This document shows positions 32,837 to 41,921 of a stretch of 48,227 nt of DNA, piece by piece. Within the stretch, counting starts at the first letter, position 1; every line of letters begins with the position of its first letter. The stretch comes from CAG-411 sp045124315. Its GTDB lineage: Bacteria; Bacillota; Clostridia; Lachnospirales; Lachnospiraceae. A program made the position numbers and the translations under genes. A model generated the notes under the pieces. The model was given only the letters and a program-made list of their open reading frames with translations. It was not told the DNA's origin and ran no database searches. The stretch spans positions 1 to 48,227 of the forward strand of contig JBGVLO010000047.1 in NCBI GenBank assembly GCA_045124315.1. Direction: 5' to 3'.

Positions 32837-32972
32837 GTAACAGTTCAGCCAGGGGTTGTCCTGTTACGGCTCACAGCAGGCTTACGCATGCAAATTGCTG
32901 TGAGTCACACCTAATTTACACTTTCATACGTCTTTGCACAGCAATGTGTGCAAGGGCTACCTGAACTAATAC
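32837..32972 (-). mobile_element. Family-A MITE (136 bp), inverted relative to the first copy
   Basis: Its complement aligns over the full 136 bases with the copy at 25388, with about ten differences by eye, most of them transitions. The right terminus has decayed (GTATTAGTTCAG instead of GTAACAGTTCAG). The 8-base flanks TTGTAATT and TTATTATT agree at six of eight positions, like an old target duplication. Both internal stems are retained. It lies between the addA stop and the rpoB promoter. Confidence 0.88.
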
Positions 32973-33001
32973 TTATTATTCACAAAAGGTGAAAAAGTGG
33001 C

Positions 33002-33030
33002 TTGACAGATTGACGAAATCGTGATAGTAT
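33002..33030 (+). promoter_or_regulatory. Promoter of rpoBC
   Basis: TTGACA (33002-33007), a 17-base spacer and TAGTAT (33025-33030), about 145 bases before rpoB. It gives a long untranslated leader. Confidence 0.75.
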
Positions 33031-33175
33031 GGAAAATGCACTATTATGGTGACTTATGCATTTTAATCAATCAAGCGGATTGGAATGGATAAGTAAAAAA
33101 TAGAACAGTGTCCCGTCCAAATGCAGGAAAATGCATAGAGGATACATATAAAAAAATCAAGGGGTGAAAACGTCA

Positions 33176-36100
33176 ATGGAAAAAAACAGAATTCGTCCAA
33201 TTAAAATTGGTAACAGTGTAAGAATGAGTTTCTCTAGACAAAAAGAAGTTCTTGAGATGCCGAACTTAATTGAAGTTCAGACCGATTCTTACAAGTGGTT
33301 CTTGGAAGAAGGACTAAATGAAGTTTTCAGAGATATTTCTCCAATCACAGATTACACAGGGAATCTTTCTTTGGATTTTGTGAGTTTTGTATTATGTGAT
33401 GACGAGAAGAACGTTAAGTATACGGTAGAGCAGTGTAAAGAGCGTGATGCCACATACGCAGCTCCACTTAAAGTACGAGTAAGACTTCATAATAAAGAAA
33501 CTGATGAAATCAATGAGCATGACATTTTCATGGGTGATCTGCCATTGATGACAGATACTGGTACGTTCGTGATCAACGGTGCAGAGCGAGTTATTGTTAG
33601 CCAGTTAGTTCGTTCCCCTGGTATCTACTATGCAATTGGACATGACAAGATCGGAAAAGAGTTGTTCTCTTCTACTGTAATTCCAAACCGTGGTGCTTGG
33701 TTGGAGTATGAGACAGACTCAAATGATGTATTCTATGTTCGTGTAGATAGAAATAGAAAGGTACCGATCACCGTATTGCTTCGTGCATTGGGGCTTGGAA
33801 CCAATGAGGAAATTATAGCAGTATTTGGTGAGGAACCAAAGATTTTAGCAAGTATTGCAAAAGATACATCTGACAACTACAACGATGGTTTGCTGGAGTT
33901 ATATAAGAAACTGCGTCCAGGTGAGCCATTATCTGTAGATAGTGCAGAAAGTTTATTGAATAGTATGTTCTTTGATCCAAGAAGATATGACTTGGCAAAG
34001 GTTGGTAGATATAAATTTAATAAGAAATTAGCATTCCGTAACCGTATTACAGGTTTTGTACTTGCAGAGGATGCTGTCAGCACAGAGACTGGTGAAGTGA
34101 TTGCTGAGGCAGGAACTATGGTGACAGATGAACTTGCAGACAAGATTCAGAATGCGGCTATACCTTATGTAATGGTTCAGACCGAAGAGAGAAATGAAAA
34201 GGTATTATCAAATCTTGCTGTAGATGCCAATGAGTATGTAGATTTTGATGTAGCAGAAATTGGTATCCGTGAGAAGGTATTTTATCCGGTCTTGAAGGGA
34301 ATTTTAGAAGAATGTGAAGGTGACATGGAAGCGATCCGTGCAGCTATGGAGCGTGACATTGATGATTTGATTCCAAAGCATATCACAAAAGAAGATATCT
34401 TTGCTTCTATTAACTATAACATGCATTTAGAGTATGGTATTGGTAATGATGATGACATCGACCACTTGGGAAATCGTCGTATTCGTGCGGTTGGTGAGTT
34501 GTTACAGAACCAGTATAGAATCGGTCTTTCCAGAATGGAAAGAGTGGTTCGTGAGAGAATGACAACTATGGATATGGAGGGAATTACTCCACAGTCATTG
34601 GTGAATATTAAGCCGGTAACTGCAGCTGTAAAAGAATTCTTCGGAAGTTCTCAGTTGTCACAGTTCATGGATCAGAATAACCCACTTAGTGAGTTGACTC
34701 ATAAGAGACGTCTGTCAGCATTGGGACCAGGTGGTCTTTCAAGAGATCGTGCAGGTTTCGAGGTTCGAGATGTTCACTACTCGCATTATGGTAGAATGTG
34801 TCCGATTGAGACCCCGGAAGGTCCTAACATCGGTTTGATCAATTCATTGGCTTCTTATGCTCGTATCAACGAGTATGGATTTATTGAAGCTCCATACCGT
34901 AAGATGGACAAGACAGATCCAGAGAACCCGAGAGTTACAGATGAGGTTGTATACCTTACTGCTGACGAAGAAGATAAGTATATCGTTGCTCAGGCTAACG
35001 AAGCGTTAGATGAGAATGGTTATTTTATTAATAACAATGTATCTGGTCGTTTCCGTGAAGAAACATCACAGTTCGAAAAGAAGAAGATCGATCTTATGGA
35101 CGTATCCCCTAAGATGGTATTCTCAGTGGCTACAGCCATGATTCCTTTCTTGGAGAACGATGATGCGAACCGTGCTCTGATGGGGTCAAACATGCAGCGT
35201 CAGGCGGTACCATTGCTTGTGACAGAGTCACCTGTTGTTGGTACTGGTATGGAAAGAAAAGCTGCGGTTGACTCAGGAGACTGTGTAGTAGCAAAAGAAG
35301 ACGGTATTGTTAAGAAAGCAGCTTCCAATGAAATCGTTATAACGAACAACGATGGAAAAGATGTAACTTACAGGTTAGAGAAGTTTATCCGAAGCAACCA
35401 AGGAAACTGTATGAATCAGAGACCGATTGTAAACAATGGCGATGCTGTAAAGGCTGGACAGGTGATTGCAGATGGTCCATGTACATCTAACGGAGAAATT
35501 GCTTTAGGTAAGAATCCATTAATCGGATTCATGACCTGGGAAGGTTACAACTACGAAGATGCGGTATTGTTAAGTGAACGTCTTGTAAGAGATGATGTAT
35601 ACACATCTGTTCATATCACAGAATATGAGGCAGAGGCTCGTGATACAAAATTAGGACCAGAAGAAATTACAAGAGATGTGCCGGGTGTTGGTGATGATGC
35701 GTTAAAGGATCTGGACGAAAGAGGTATCATCCGTATTGGTGCAGAAGTGCGTGCAGGAGATATTTTGGTAGGTAAGGTTACTCCAAAGGGAGAGACAGAA
35801 TTGACTGCGGAAGAGAGACTGTTACGTGCGATCTTCGGTGAGAAAGCGAGAGAAGTAAGAGATACTTCGTTACGTGTGCCTCATGGAGAGTTTGGTATTG
35901 TTATTGATGCGAAAGTATTTACAAGAGAGAATGGCGATGAACTTTCTCCTGGTGTAAATCAGTGCGTAAGAATTTATATTGCTCAGAAGAGAAAAATTCA
36001 GGTTGGAGATAAGATGGCTGGTCGTCATGGTAACAAGGGTGTGGTTTCACGCGTACTCCCAGTTGAAGATATGCCATTCCTTCCAAATGGTCGTCCACTT

Positions 36101-37021
36101 GATATCGTATTGAACCCATTGGGTGTGCCTTCTCGTATGAACATTGGACAGGTGTTAGAGATTCACTTGTCATTGGCTTCTAAAGTACTTGGTTTTAATG
36201 TTGCTACACCGGTATTTGATGGTGCAAACGAGCATGATATCATGGATACATTAGAGATGGCCAATGATTATGTAAATACATCATTAGAAGACTTTAAAGC
36301 AAAATACGAAGATAAGTTAGATCCAGAAGTTATGGATTACTTACTTACAAATGAAGAATATAGAAAAGAATGGGCAGGTGTGCCAATCAACCGTGATGGT
36401 AAGGTTCGTCTTCGTGACGGTAGAACAGGTGAATATTTTGATGGTGCAGTAACCGTTGGTTTCATGCATTATTTGAAACTTCACCATTTGGTAGACGATA
36501 AGATTCATGCTCGTTCGACTGGACCATACTCACTGGTAACACAGCAGCCGTTAGGTGGTAAAGCACAGTTTGGTGGACAGCGTTTCGGAGAGATGGAGGT
36601 TTGGGCATTGGAAGCATATGGTGCGGCTCATACCTTGCAGGAAATCCTTACTGTGAAGTCCGATGATGTGGTTGGTCGTGTGAAGACATACGAAGCAATC
36701 ATCAAGGGTGAGAATATTTCAGAACCAGGTATTCCAGAATCCTTCAAGGTATTGTTGAAGGAATTACAGTCATTAGCATTGGATGTTACCGTTTTAGATG
36801 AAAATGGACAAGAGATTCAGATGTCTGAGAACATTGATTATGGTGATGAGGATCTGACTCCGATCATCGAAGGAGAAAGAGCACCGGTTGACGAGACCGA
36901 AGATTTCAAGAACGCAGGATACAGAGAAGCTACTTCGGTAGAAGAGTTGAATGACGAGATGGAAATGTTAGAGATATTTGAAGATACAGATAGCGATGCT
37001 ATGGATGGTTTAGATGACTAA
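33176..37021 (+). CDS. rpoB: DNA-directed RNA polymerase subunit beta
   Basis: The 1281-residue catalytic subunit includes the beta lobe, the rifampicin pocket segment (GSSQLSQFMDQNNPLSELTHKRRLSALGPGG, about 490-520, with His509 and no evident resistance substitution), the PIETPEGPNIGLI motif, and the C-terminal clamp with GGKAQFGGQRFGEMEVWALEAYGA. It ends in an acidic tail. The ATG at 33176 is nine bases after AAGGGGTG; an in-frame GTG at 33164 is part of that site. The gene is preceded by addA and a MITE rather than by rplKAJL, which is unusual. rpoC follows after 75 bases. Confidence 0.97.
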   Translation: MEKNRIRPIKIGNSVRMSFSRQKEVLEMPNLIEVQTDSYKWFLEEGLNEVFRDISPITDYTGNLSLDFVSFVLCDDEKNVKYTVEQCKERDATYAAPLKVRVRLHNKETDEINEHDIFMGDLPLMTDTGTFVINGAERVIVSQLVRSPGIYYAIGHDKIGKELFSSTVIPNRGAWLEYETDSNDVFYVRVDRNRKVPITVLLRALGLGTNEEIIAVFGEEPKILASIAKDTSDNYNDGLLELYKKLRPGEPLSVDSAESLLNSMFFDPRRYDLAKVGRYKFNKKLAFRNRITGFVLAEDAVSTETGEVIAEAGTMVTDELADKIQNAAIPYVMVQTEERNEKVLSNLAVDANEYVDFDVAEIGIREKVFYPVLKGILEECEGDMEAIRAAMERDIDDLIPKHITKEDIFASINYNMHLEYGIGNDDDIDHLGNRRIRAVGELLQNQYRIGLSRMERVVRERMTTMDMEGITPQSLVNIKPVTAAVKEFFGSSQLSQFMDQNNPLSELTHKRRLSALGPGGLSRDRAGFEVRDVHYSHYGRMCPIETPEGPNIGLINSLASYARINEYGFIEAPYRKMDKTDPENPRVTDEVVYLTADEEDKYIVAQANEALDENGYFINNNVSGRFREETSQFEKKKIDLMDVSPKMVFSVATAMIPFLENDDANRALMGSNMQRQAVPLLVTESPVVGTGMERKAAVDSGDCVVAKEDGIVKKAASNEIVITNNDGKDVTYRLEKFIRSNQGNCMNQRPIVNNGDAVKAGQVIADGPCTSNGEIALGKNPLIGFMTWEGYNYEDAVLLSERLVRDDVYTSVHITEYEAEARDTKLGPEEITRDVPGVGDDALKDLDERGIIRIGAEVRAGDILVGKVTPKGETELTAEERLLRAIFGEKAREVRDTSLRVPHGEFGIVIDAKVFTRENGDELSPGVNQCVRIYIAQKRKIQVGDKMAGRHGNKGVVSRVLPVEDMPFLPNGRPLDIVLNPLGVPSRMNIGQVLEIHLSLASKVLGFNVATPVFDGANEHDIMDTLEMANDYVNTSLEDFKAKYEDKLDPEVMDYLLTNEEYRKEWAGVPINRDGKVRLRDGRTGEYFDGAVTVGFMHYLKLHHLVDDKIHARSTGPYSLVTQQPLGGKAQFGGQRFGEMEVWALEAYGAAHTLQEILTVKSDDVVGRVKTYEAIIKGENISEPGIPESFKVLLKELQSLALDVTVLDENGQEIQMSENIDYGDEDLTPIIEGERAPVDETEDFKNAGYREATSVEELNDEMEMLEIFEDTDSDAMDGLDD

Positions 37022-37047
37022 AAACGCAGAGTGTTAACAATAGATTT

Positions 37048-37074
37048 CAGTGTGTCAGATAATCTGGCACACTG
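37048..37074 (+). promoter_or_regulatory. Intercistronic hairpin between rpoB and rpoC
   Basis: CAGTGTGTCAG and CTGGCACACTG pair over 11 positions (one G-U) around a 5-base loop. No T-run follows, so it is probably an mRNA processing or stability element. Confidence 0.5.
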
Positions 37075-37096
37075 ACAGACGAAGGGAGCGCCGGGT

Positions 37097-40000
37097 ATGC
37101 CAGATATCAGCAATACAAATGCAGAACCAAGTTTGACGTATGATGCAATTAAGATTGGACTTGCTTCACCAGAGAGAATTAGAGAATGGTCTCGTGGAGA
37201 AGTAAAGAAGCCAGAGACAATTAACTATAGAACATTAAAACCAGAGAAAGATGGCTTGTTCTGTGAGAAGATTTTCGGACCAAGCAAGGACTGGGAATGT
37301 CACTGTGGAAAATACAAAAAAATCCGTTATAAGGGTGTTGTATGTGACCGTTGTGGCGTAGAAGTTACAAAAGCAAGTGTTCGTCGTGAAAGAATGGGAC
37401 ACATCGAGCTTGCAGCACCAGTTTCTCACATTTGGTATTTTAAAGGAATTCCAAGTCGTATGGGACTTATTTTGGATCTTTCTCCAAGAACATTGGAAAA
37501 GGTATTGTACTTCGCTTCTTATATTGTATTAGATGCAGGAAAATCCGATTTACAGTATAAGCAGGTATTAACAGAGAGAGAATACCAGGAAGCAGTAGAA
37601 AAATTTGGATACGGTTCATTCCGTGTAGGAATGGGTGCAGAGTCTATTTATGAGCTTTTGCAATCCATTGACCTTGAGAAAGAATCTGTTGAATTAAAGA
37701 GAGAATTAGTAAATGCAACAGGACAGAAGCGTGCAAGAATTATTAAGAGATTGGAAGTTGTAGAAGCCTTCCGTTTGTCTGGAAATAAACCAGAGTGGAT
37801 GGTTCTTACTGTTATTCCTGTAATTCCACCAGATATTCGTCCTATGGTACAGTTGGATGGTGGACGTTTTGCAACATCAGATATGAACGATCTTTATCGT
37901 CGTATCATTAATCGTAATAACCGTTTGAAGAGATTGTTGGATCTTGGAGCGCCGGATATTATTGTTCGTAATGAAAAAAGAATGCTTCAGGAAGCCGTTG
38001 ATGCTTTGATTGACAACGGTAGAAGAGGTAGACCGGTTACCGGACCTGGAAACCGTGCTCTTAAGTCTTTATCTGATATGTTAAAGGGTAAGCAGGGACG
38101 TTTCCGTCAGAACTTGTTGGGTAAGCGTGTTGACTATTCAGGACGTTCCGTTATCGTAGTCGGACCAGAACTTAAGATTTACCAGTGCGGTTTGCCTAAG
38201 GAAATGGCAATTGAGTTGTTCAAGCCTTTTGTTATGCGTAATCTTGTGGCACAGGGAACTGCACACAATATTAAGTCGGCTAAGAAGATGGTTGAGAGAT
38301 TACAGCCAGAAGTATGGGATATTCTTGAAGAAGTAATTAAGGAGCATCCTGTTATGTTAAACCGTGCTCCTACACTTCATAGACTTGGTATTCAGGCATT
38401 CGAGCCTACTTTAGTAGAAGGAAAAGCAATTAAGCTTCATCCATTGGTTTGTACTGCATTTAATGCCGACTTCGATGGAGACCAGATGGCTGTTCACCTT
38501 CCATTGTCAGTGGAAGCTCAGGCTGAGTGTAGATTCTTGCTGCTTTCACCAAATAACTTGTTGAAGCCTTCAGATGGAGGTCCAGTAGCCGTTCCTTCAC
38601 AGGATATGGTACTTGGTATTTACTACTTAACTATGGGTAAGATGGTAGATCATTCGGGTAACAAAGAGTTAGGCGAGAGTATTGAGCATGTTTATACTAC
38701 TCAGGAAGAGATTATCGCAGATCTTCCAACCGCTACTAGCGAAGGAAAGATCAATGTGGATACTATGATTAAATTCCAGGTAAGTGATGACAGATATATT
38801 ATCTGTACGCCAATGGATTTAATGGGGCATTACTTCTATGAAAAGAATGATGCATTGCTTGCATATGAGAATGGTGATATTACTTTGCATCAGAAGATTA
38901 AAGTACGTATGTCTGAGATTAATGAGGATGGAACAGAAGATTATGAAATCATTGAAACTACAATGGGACGTTTGATCTTCAATGAAATCGTTCCTCAGGA
39001 TCTTGGATTTGTAGATAGAACGAAGCCAGAAAATAGATTTAAGCTGGAAGTTGATTTCCATGTTGGTAAGAAACAGTTGAAGCAGATCCTTGAGAAATGT
39101 ATCAATACCCATGGTGCGACAAAGACAGCTGAAACCTTAGATAACATTAAGGCATTGGGTTATAAGTATTCTACAAAGGCTGCTATGACCGTATCGATTT
39201 CTGATATGACAGTGCCTGCTTCTAAGAAACAGTTGTTGGATGACGCTGAGAAGACTGTTGAGAAGATTACAAAAGACTTCCGTCGTGGTCTTACAACTGA
39301 AGAAGAGCGTTATAAAGCAGTAATTGAGACATGGAAAGAAGCAGATGATGAGTTAACTCACGCTCTATTGAGTGGTTTGGATAAATATAACAACATCTAC
39401 ATGATGGCTGACTCTGGAGCCCGTGGTTCTGATAAGCAGATTAAACAGCTTGCTGGTATGCGTGGTTTGATGGCTGATACATCAGGTAGAACAATCGAGT
39501 TGCCTATTAAGTCAAACTTCCGTGAAGGTCTTGACGTATTGGAGTACTTTATTTCAGCTCATGGTGCTCGTAAAGGTTTGTCCGATACAGCGTTGCGTAC
39601 AGCCGATTCAGGATACTTAACTCGTCGTTTGGTTGATGTATCACAGGATTTGATCATTCGTGATACAGACTGTTGTGCAGGAACAGGTAGAGAGATACCT
39701 GGAATGTGGATCAGTGCATTTATGGATGGAAAAGAAATGATCGAGTCATTGGAAGAGCGTATTACAGGAAGATACTCTTGCGAGACAATCTACGATGACA
39801 ATGGCGAGATGATTGTGAAGGCAAATCACATGATCACACCAAAGCGAGCTGCAAGAATTGTTGCTACAAAGGCAATCCAGGAAGCTGGAAGTGCTGCTAA
39901 GATTAAGATTCGTAACGTATTGACTTGTCGTTCTCACATCGGAGTTTGTGCGAAGTGTTATGGTGCAAACATGGCTACAGGTCAGGCAGTACAAGTTGGT

Positions 40001-40969
40001 GAAGCTGTTGGTATTATCGCAGCGCAGTCAATCGGTGAACCAGGTACACAGCTTACCATGAGAACATTCCATACAGGTGGAGTTGCCGGTGACGATATCA
40101 CACAGGGTCTTCCTCGTGTCGAAGAGTTGTTTGAGGCAAGAAAGCCTAAGGGTCTTGCAATTATCTCAGAATTTGCTGGTACGGTAAGTATCAATGACAC
40201 AAAGAAGAAACGAGAGGTCATTGTTACAAATCACGAAACTGGAGATACCAAAGCATATCTGATTCCTTACGGTTCTCGTATCAAGGTATTAGATGGAGAT
40301 GTTTTGGAAGCTGGTGACGAACTTACAGAAGGTAGTGTAAACCCACATGACATCCTCAAGATTAAGGGTGTTCGTGCGGTACAGGATTATATGTTACAGG
40401 AAGTACAGCGAGTTTACCGTTTGCAGGGTGTTGAAATTAACGATAAGCACGTAGAGGTAATTGTTCGTCAGATGCTTAAGAAAATCCGTATTGAAACAAA
40501 TGGAGATTCCGAATTTTTGCCAGGAACAATGGTAGATATTCTTGATTTTGATGATGAAGTAGAACGTTTGACAGCAGAAGGAAAAGTTGCTCCAGAAGGG
40601 AAACAGGTATTACTTGGTATTACAAAGGCTTCTTTGGCAACAAATTCATTCTTATCTGCGGCTTCCTTCCAGGAAACTACAAAAGTTCTTACAGAAGCAG
40701 CAATCAAAGGAAAAATTGATCCATTGATTGGTATAAAAGAAAATGTATTACTTGGTAAGTTAATTCCTGCTGGTACTGGTATGAAGCATTACCGTTCCGT
40801 AAAACTGGATACAGACGAAGAAATTCGTTTGGCAAAAGAAGCAGAGGCTTTGAAGCTTGCTGCAGAAGCAGAGGCAGAAGAGGAAGAAGTTATCGTTTCA
40901 GAGGAGATGGATGATATTGCATTTGTTTCAGAGGAAGACGATACAGAAATTTCCGTGACAGAAGAGTAA
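37097..40969 (+). CDS. rpoC: DNA-directed RNA polymerase subunit beta'
   Basis: A 1290-residue subunit. The N-terminal zinc ribbon has Cys68, Cys70, Cys83 and Cys86. The active-site loop NADFDGDQ (456-463) carries the three Mg-binding aspartates 458, 460 and 462. The trigger loop and bridge helix region contain SARGSDKQIKQLAGMRGLM, and the second zinc site lies near CRSHIGVCAKCYG. The last 40 residues are acidic and alanine/glutamate-rich. It starts after GAAGGGAG. The codon choice is that of highly expressed genes. It ends 14 bases before a family-B MITE. Confidence 0.97.
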   Translation: MPDISNTNAEPSLTYDAIKIGLASPERIREWSRGEVKKPETINYRTLKPEKDGLFCEKIFGPSKDWECHCGKYKKIRYKGVVCDRCGVEVTKASVRRERMGHIELAAPVSHIWYFKGIPSRMGLILDLSPRTLEKVLYFASYIVLDAGKSDLQYKQVLTEREYQEAVEKFGYGSFRVGMGAESIYELLQSIDLEKESVELKRELVNATGQKRARIIKRLEVVEAFRLSGNKPEWMVLTVIPVIPPDIRPMVQLDGGRFATSDMNDLYRRIINRNNRLKRLLDLGAPDIIVRNEKRMLQEAVDALIDNGRRGRPVTGPGNRALKSLSDMLKGKQGRFRQNLLGKRVDYSGRSVIVVGPELKIYQCGLPKEMAIELFKPFVMRNLVAQGTAHNIKSAKKMVERLQPEVWDILEEVIKEHPVMLNRAPTLHRLGIQAFEPTLVEGKAIKLHPLVCTAFNADFDGDQMAVHLPLSVEAQAECRFLLLSPNNLLKPSDGGPVAVPSQDMVLGIYYLTMGKMVDHSGNKELGESIEHVYTTQEEIIADLPTATSEGKINVDTMIKFQVSDDRYIICTPMDLMGHYFYEKNDALLAYENGDITLHQKIKVRMSEINEDGTEDYEIIETTMGRLIFNEIVPQDLGFVDRTKPENRFKLEVDFHVGKKQLKQILEKCINTHGATKTAETLDNIKALGYKYSTKAAMTVSISDMTVPASKKQLLDDAEKTVEKITKDFRRGLTTEEERYKAVIETWKEADDELTHALLSGLDKYNNIYMMADSGARGSDKQIKQLAGMRGLMADTSGRTIELPIKSNFREGLDVLEYFISAHGARKGLSDTALRTADSGYLTRRLVDVSQDLIIRDTDCCAGTGREIPGMWISAFMDGKEMIESLEERITGRYSCETIYDDNGEMIVKANHMITPKRAARIVATKAIQEAGSAAKIKIRNVLTCRSHIGVCAKCYGANMATGQAVQVGEAVGIIAAQSIGEPGTQLTMRTFHTGGVAGDDITQGLPRVEELFEARKPKGLAIISEFAGTVSINDTKKKREVIVTNHETGDTKAYLIPYGSRIKVLDGDVLEAGDELTEGSVNPHDILKIKGVRAVQDYMLQEVQRVYRLQGVEINDKHVEVIVRQMLKKIRIETNGDSEFLPGTMVDILDFDDEVERLTAEGKVAPEGKQVLLGITKASLATNSFLSAASFQETTKVLTEAAIKGKIDPLIGIKENVLLGKLIPAGTGMKHYRSVKLDTDEEIRLAKEAEALKLAAEAEAEEEEVIVSEEMDDIAFVSEEDDTEISVTEE

Positions 40970-40983
40970 TTTATTCATAAAGA

Positions 40984-41116
40984 GTAACTATTCAGAACCC
41001 TCTATAATGGAACAATTAGATACGTTATGCTGGCATATAAGTAGCTGATTGTTCCATTATAGAGGCAGTCGAATAGAGTTGCCTCCCTATATATGAGCAG
41101 GGTTCTGAATAGTTAC
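40984..41116 (+). mobile_element. Family-B MITE, short form (133 bp), with 8-bp target duplication
   Basis: Perfect 18-bp termini, GTAACTATTCAGAACCCT at 40984-41001 and its complement at 41099-41116. Perfect duplications CATAAAGA lie at 40976-40983 and 41117-41124. The internal 18-bp stem is 40999-41016 with 41048-41065 around a 31-nt loop. Relative to the 193-bp copy it lacks about 60 bases of the second stem. It is inserted between the rpoC stop and the rpoBC terminator. Confidence 0.95.
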
Positions 41117-41128
41117 CATAAAGAGATA

Positions 41129-41167
41129 CAAAAAAGAGACGTTGTTTATGGCGACGTTTCTTTTTTT
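41129..41167 (+). terminator. Terminator after rpoBC
   Basis: AAAAAAGAGACG pairs with CGTTTCTTTTTT (one G-U), ending in a long T-run. The MITE lies between rpoC and this terminator. Confidence 0.85.
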
Positions 41168-41178
41168 ACAAAAAAACA

Positions 41179-41207
41179 TTGACAATTTACTTAAAATAAA
41201 CTACAAT
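41179..41207 (+). promoter_or_regulatory. Promoter of the rpsL-rpsG(-fusA) unit
   Basis: TTGACA (41179-41184), a 17-base spacer and TACAAT (41202-41207). A leader of about 90 bases precedes rpsL. Confidence 0.85.
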
Positions 41208-41299
41208 CAAATAGCACGCGTTTTGAGTGTGCAATTCTTGGGTGCAACCTCATCCGAGAATAAGGAACAGATGACAATTACCACAGGAGGTGAAAATTA

Positions 41300-41719
41300 A
41301 TGCCAACTTTTAACCAATTAGTAAGAAAAGGTAGAAAGACATTAGAGAAAAAATCAAACTCTCCAGCTTTACAGAGAGGATATAATTCTTTGAATAAGAA
41401 GGTAACAAGCACATCTTCTCCACAGAAGAGAGGTGTTTGTACAGCAGTTAGAACTGCTACACCTAAGAAGCCTAACTCAGCGCTTAGAAAGATTGCCAGA
41501 GTTCGTCTTTCAAACGGTATTGAAGTAACAAGTTATATTCCAGGTGAAGGACATAACTTACAGGAGCATAGTGTTGTTCTTATCAGAGGTGGTCGTGTTA
41601 AGGACTTACCAGGTACAAGATACCACGTAGTTAGAGGTACACTTGATACAGCAGGTGTTGCTAACAGAAGACAGGCTCGTTCTAAGTACGGAGCAAAGAG
41701 ACCTAAAGACGCAAAATAA
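41300..41719 (+). CDS. rpsL: 30S ribosomal protein S12
   Basis: The 139-residue S12 sits at the decoding centre. It contains TPKKPNSALRKIARVRL and GGRVKDLPGTRYHVVRG, the two loops where streptomycin-resistance changes arise; both lysines are the normal residues. It is followed by rpsG after 200 bases. There is no L7Ae-like gene between rpoC and rpsL, unlike in many Firmicutes. The ribosome binding site is CAGGAGGTG. Confidence 0.97.
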   Translation: MPTFNQLVRKGRKTLEKKSNSPALQRGYNSLNKKVTSTSSPQKRGVCTAVRTATPKKPNSALRKIARVRLSNGIEVTSYIPGEGHNLQEHSVVLIRGGRVKDLPGTRYHVVRGTLDTAGVANRRQARSKYGAKRPKDAK

Positions 41720-41874
41720 TATTTAGGTAAATGAAACTAATTCAATACACTAATTCAAGAAAAGTGCCGGATTAATTTTTACTATGAGGAATAGATATTC
41801 CCATCCTGAGGTTGCAGGGATAGATTTATTATGACGCGCGCGAACACAGAATTATTGTGAGTACCTAAGAATCA

Positions 41875-41891
41875 TAAGAGTTTGACTCTTA
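41875..41891 (+). promoter_or_regulatory. Leader hairpin before rpsG
   Basis: TAAGAGT-TTG-ACTCTTA, enclosed by a weaker AGAAT/ATTCT pairing, 17 bases before the rpsG ribosome binding site in a 200-base gap. S7 autoregulation is a possibility known for this operon, but the structure differs from the E. coli site. Confidence 0.35.
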
Positions 41892-41921
41892 CTATTGTAT
41901 TCTTATAAGGAGGGAAGCAAC

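Noticed and set aside
25388..32972. addBA as cargo of a composite transposon bounded by the two inverted MITEs
   Set aside because: The first copy has its own perfect 8-bp duplication, the second has its own degenerate one, and the outer flanks do not match each other. Two independent insertions explain the layout better.
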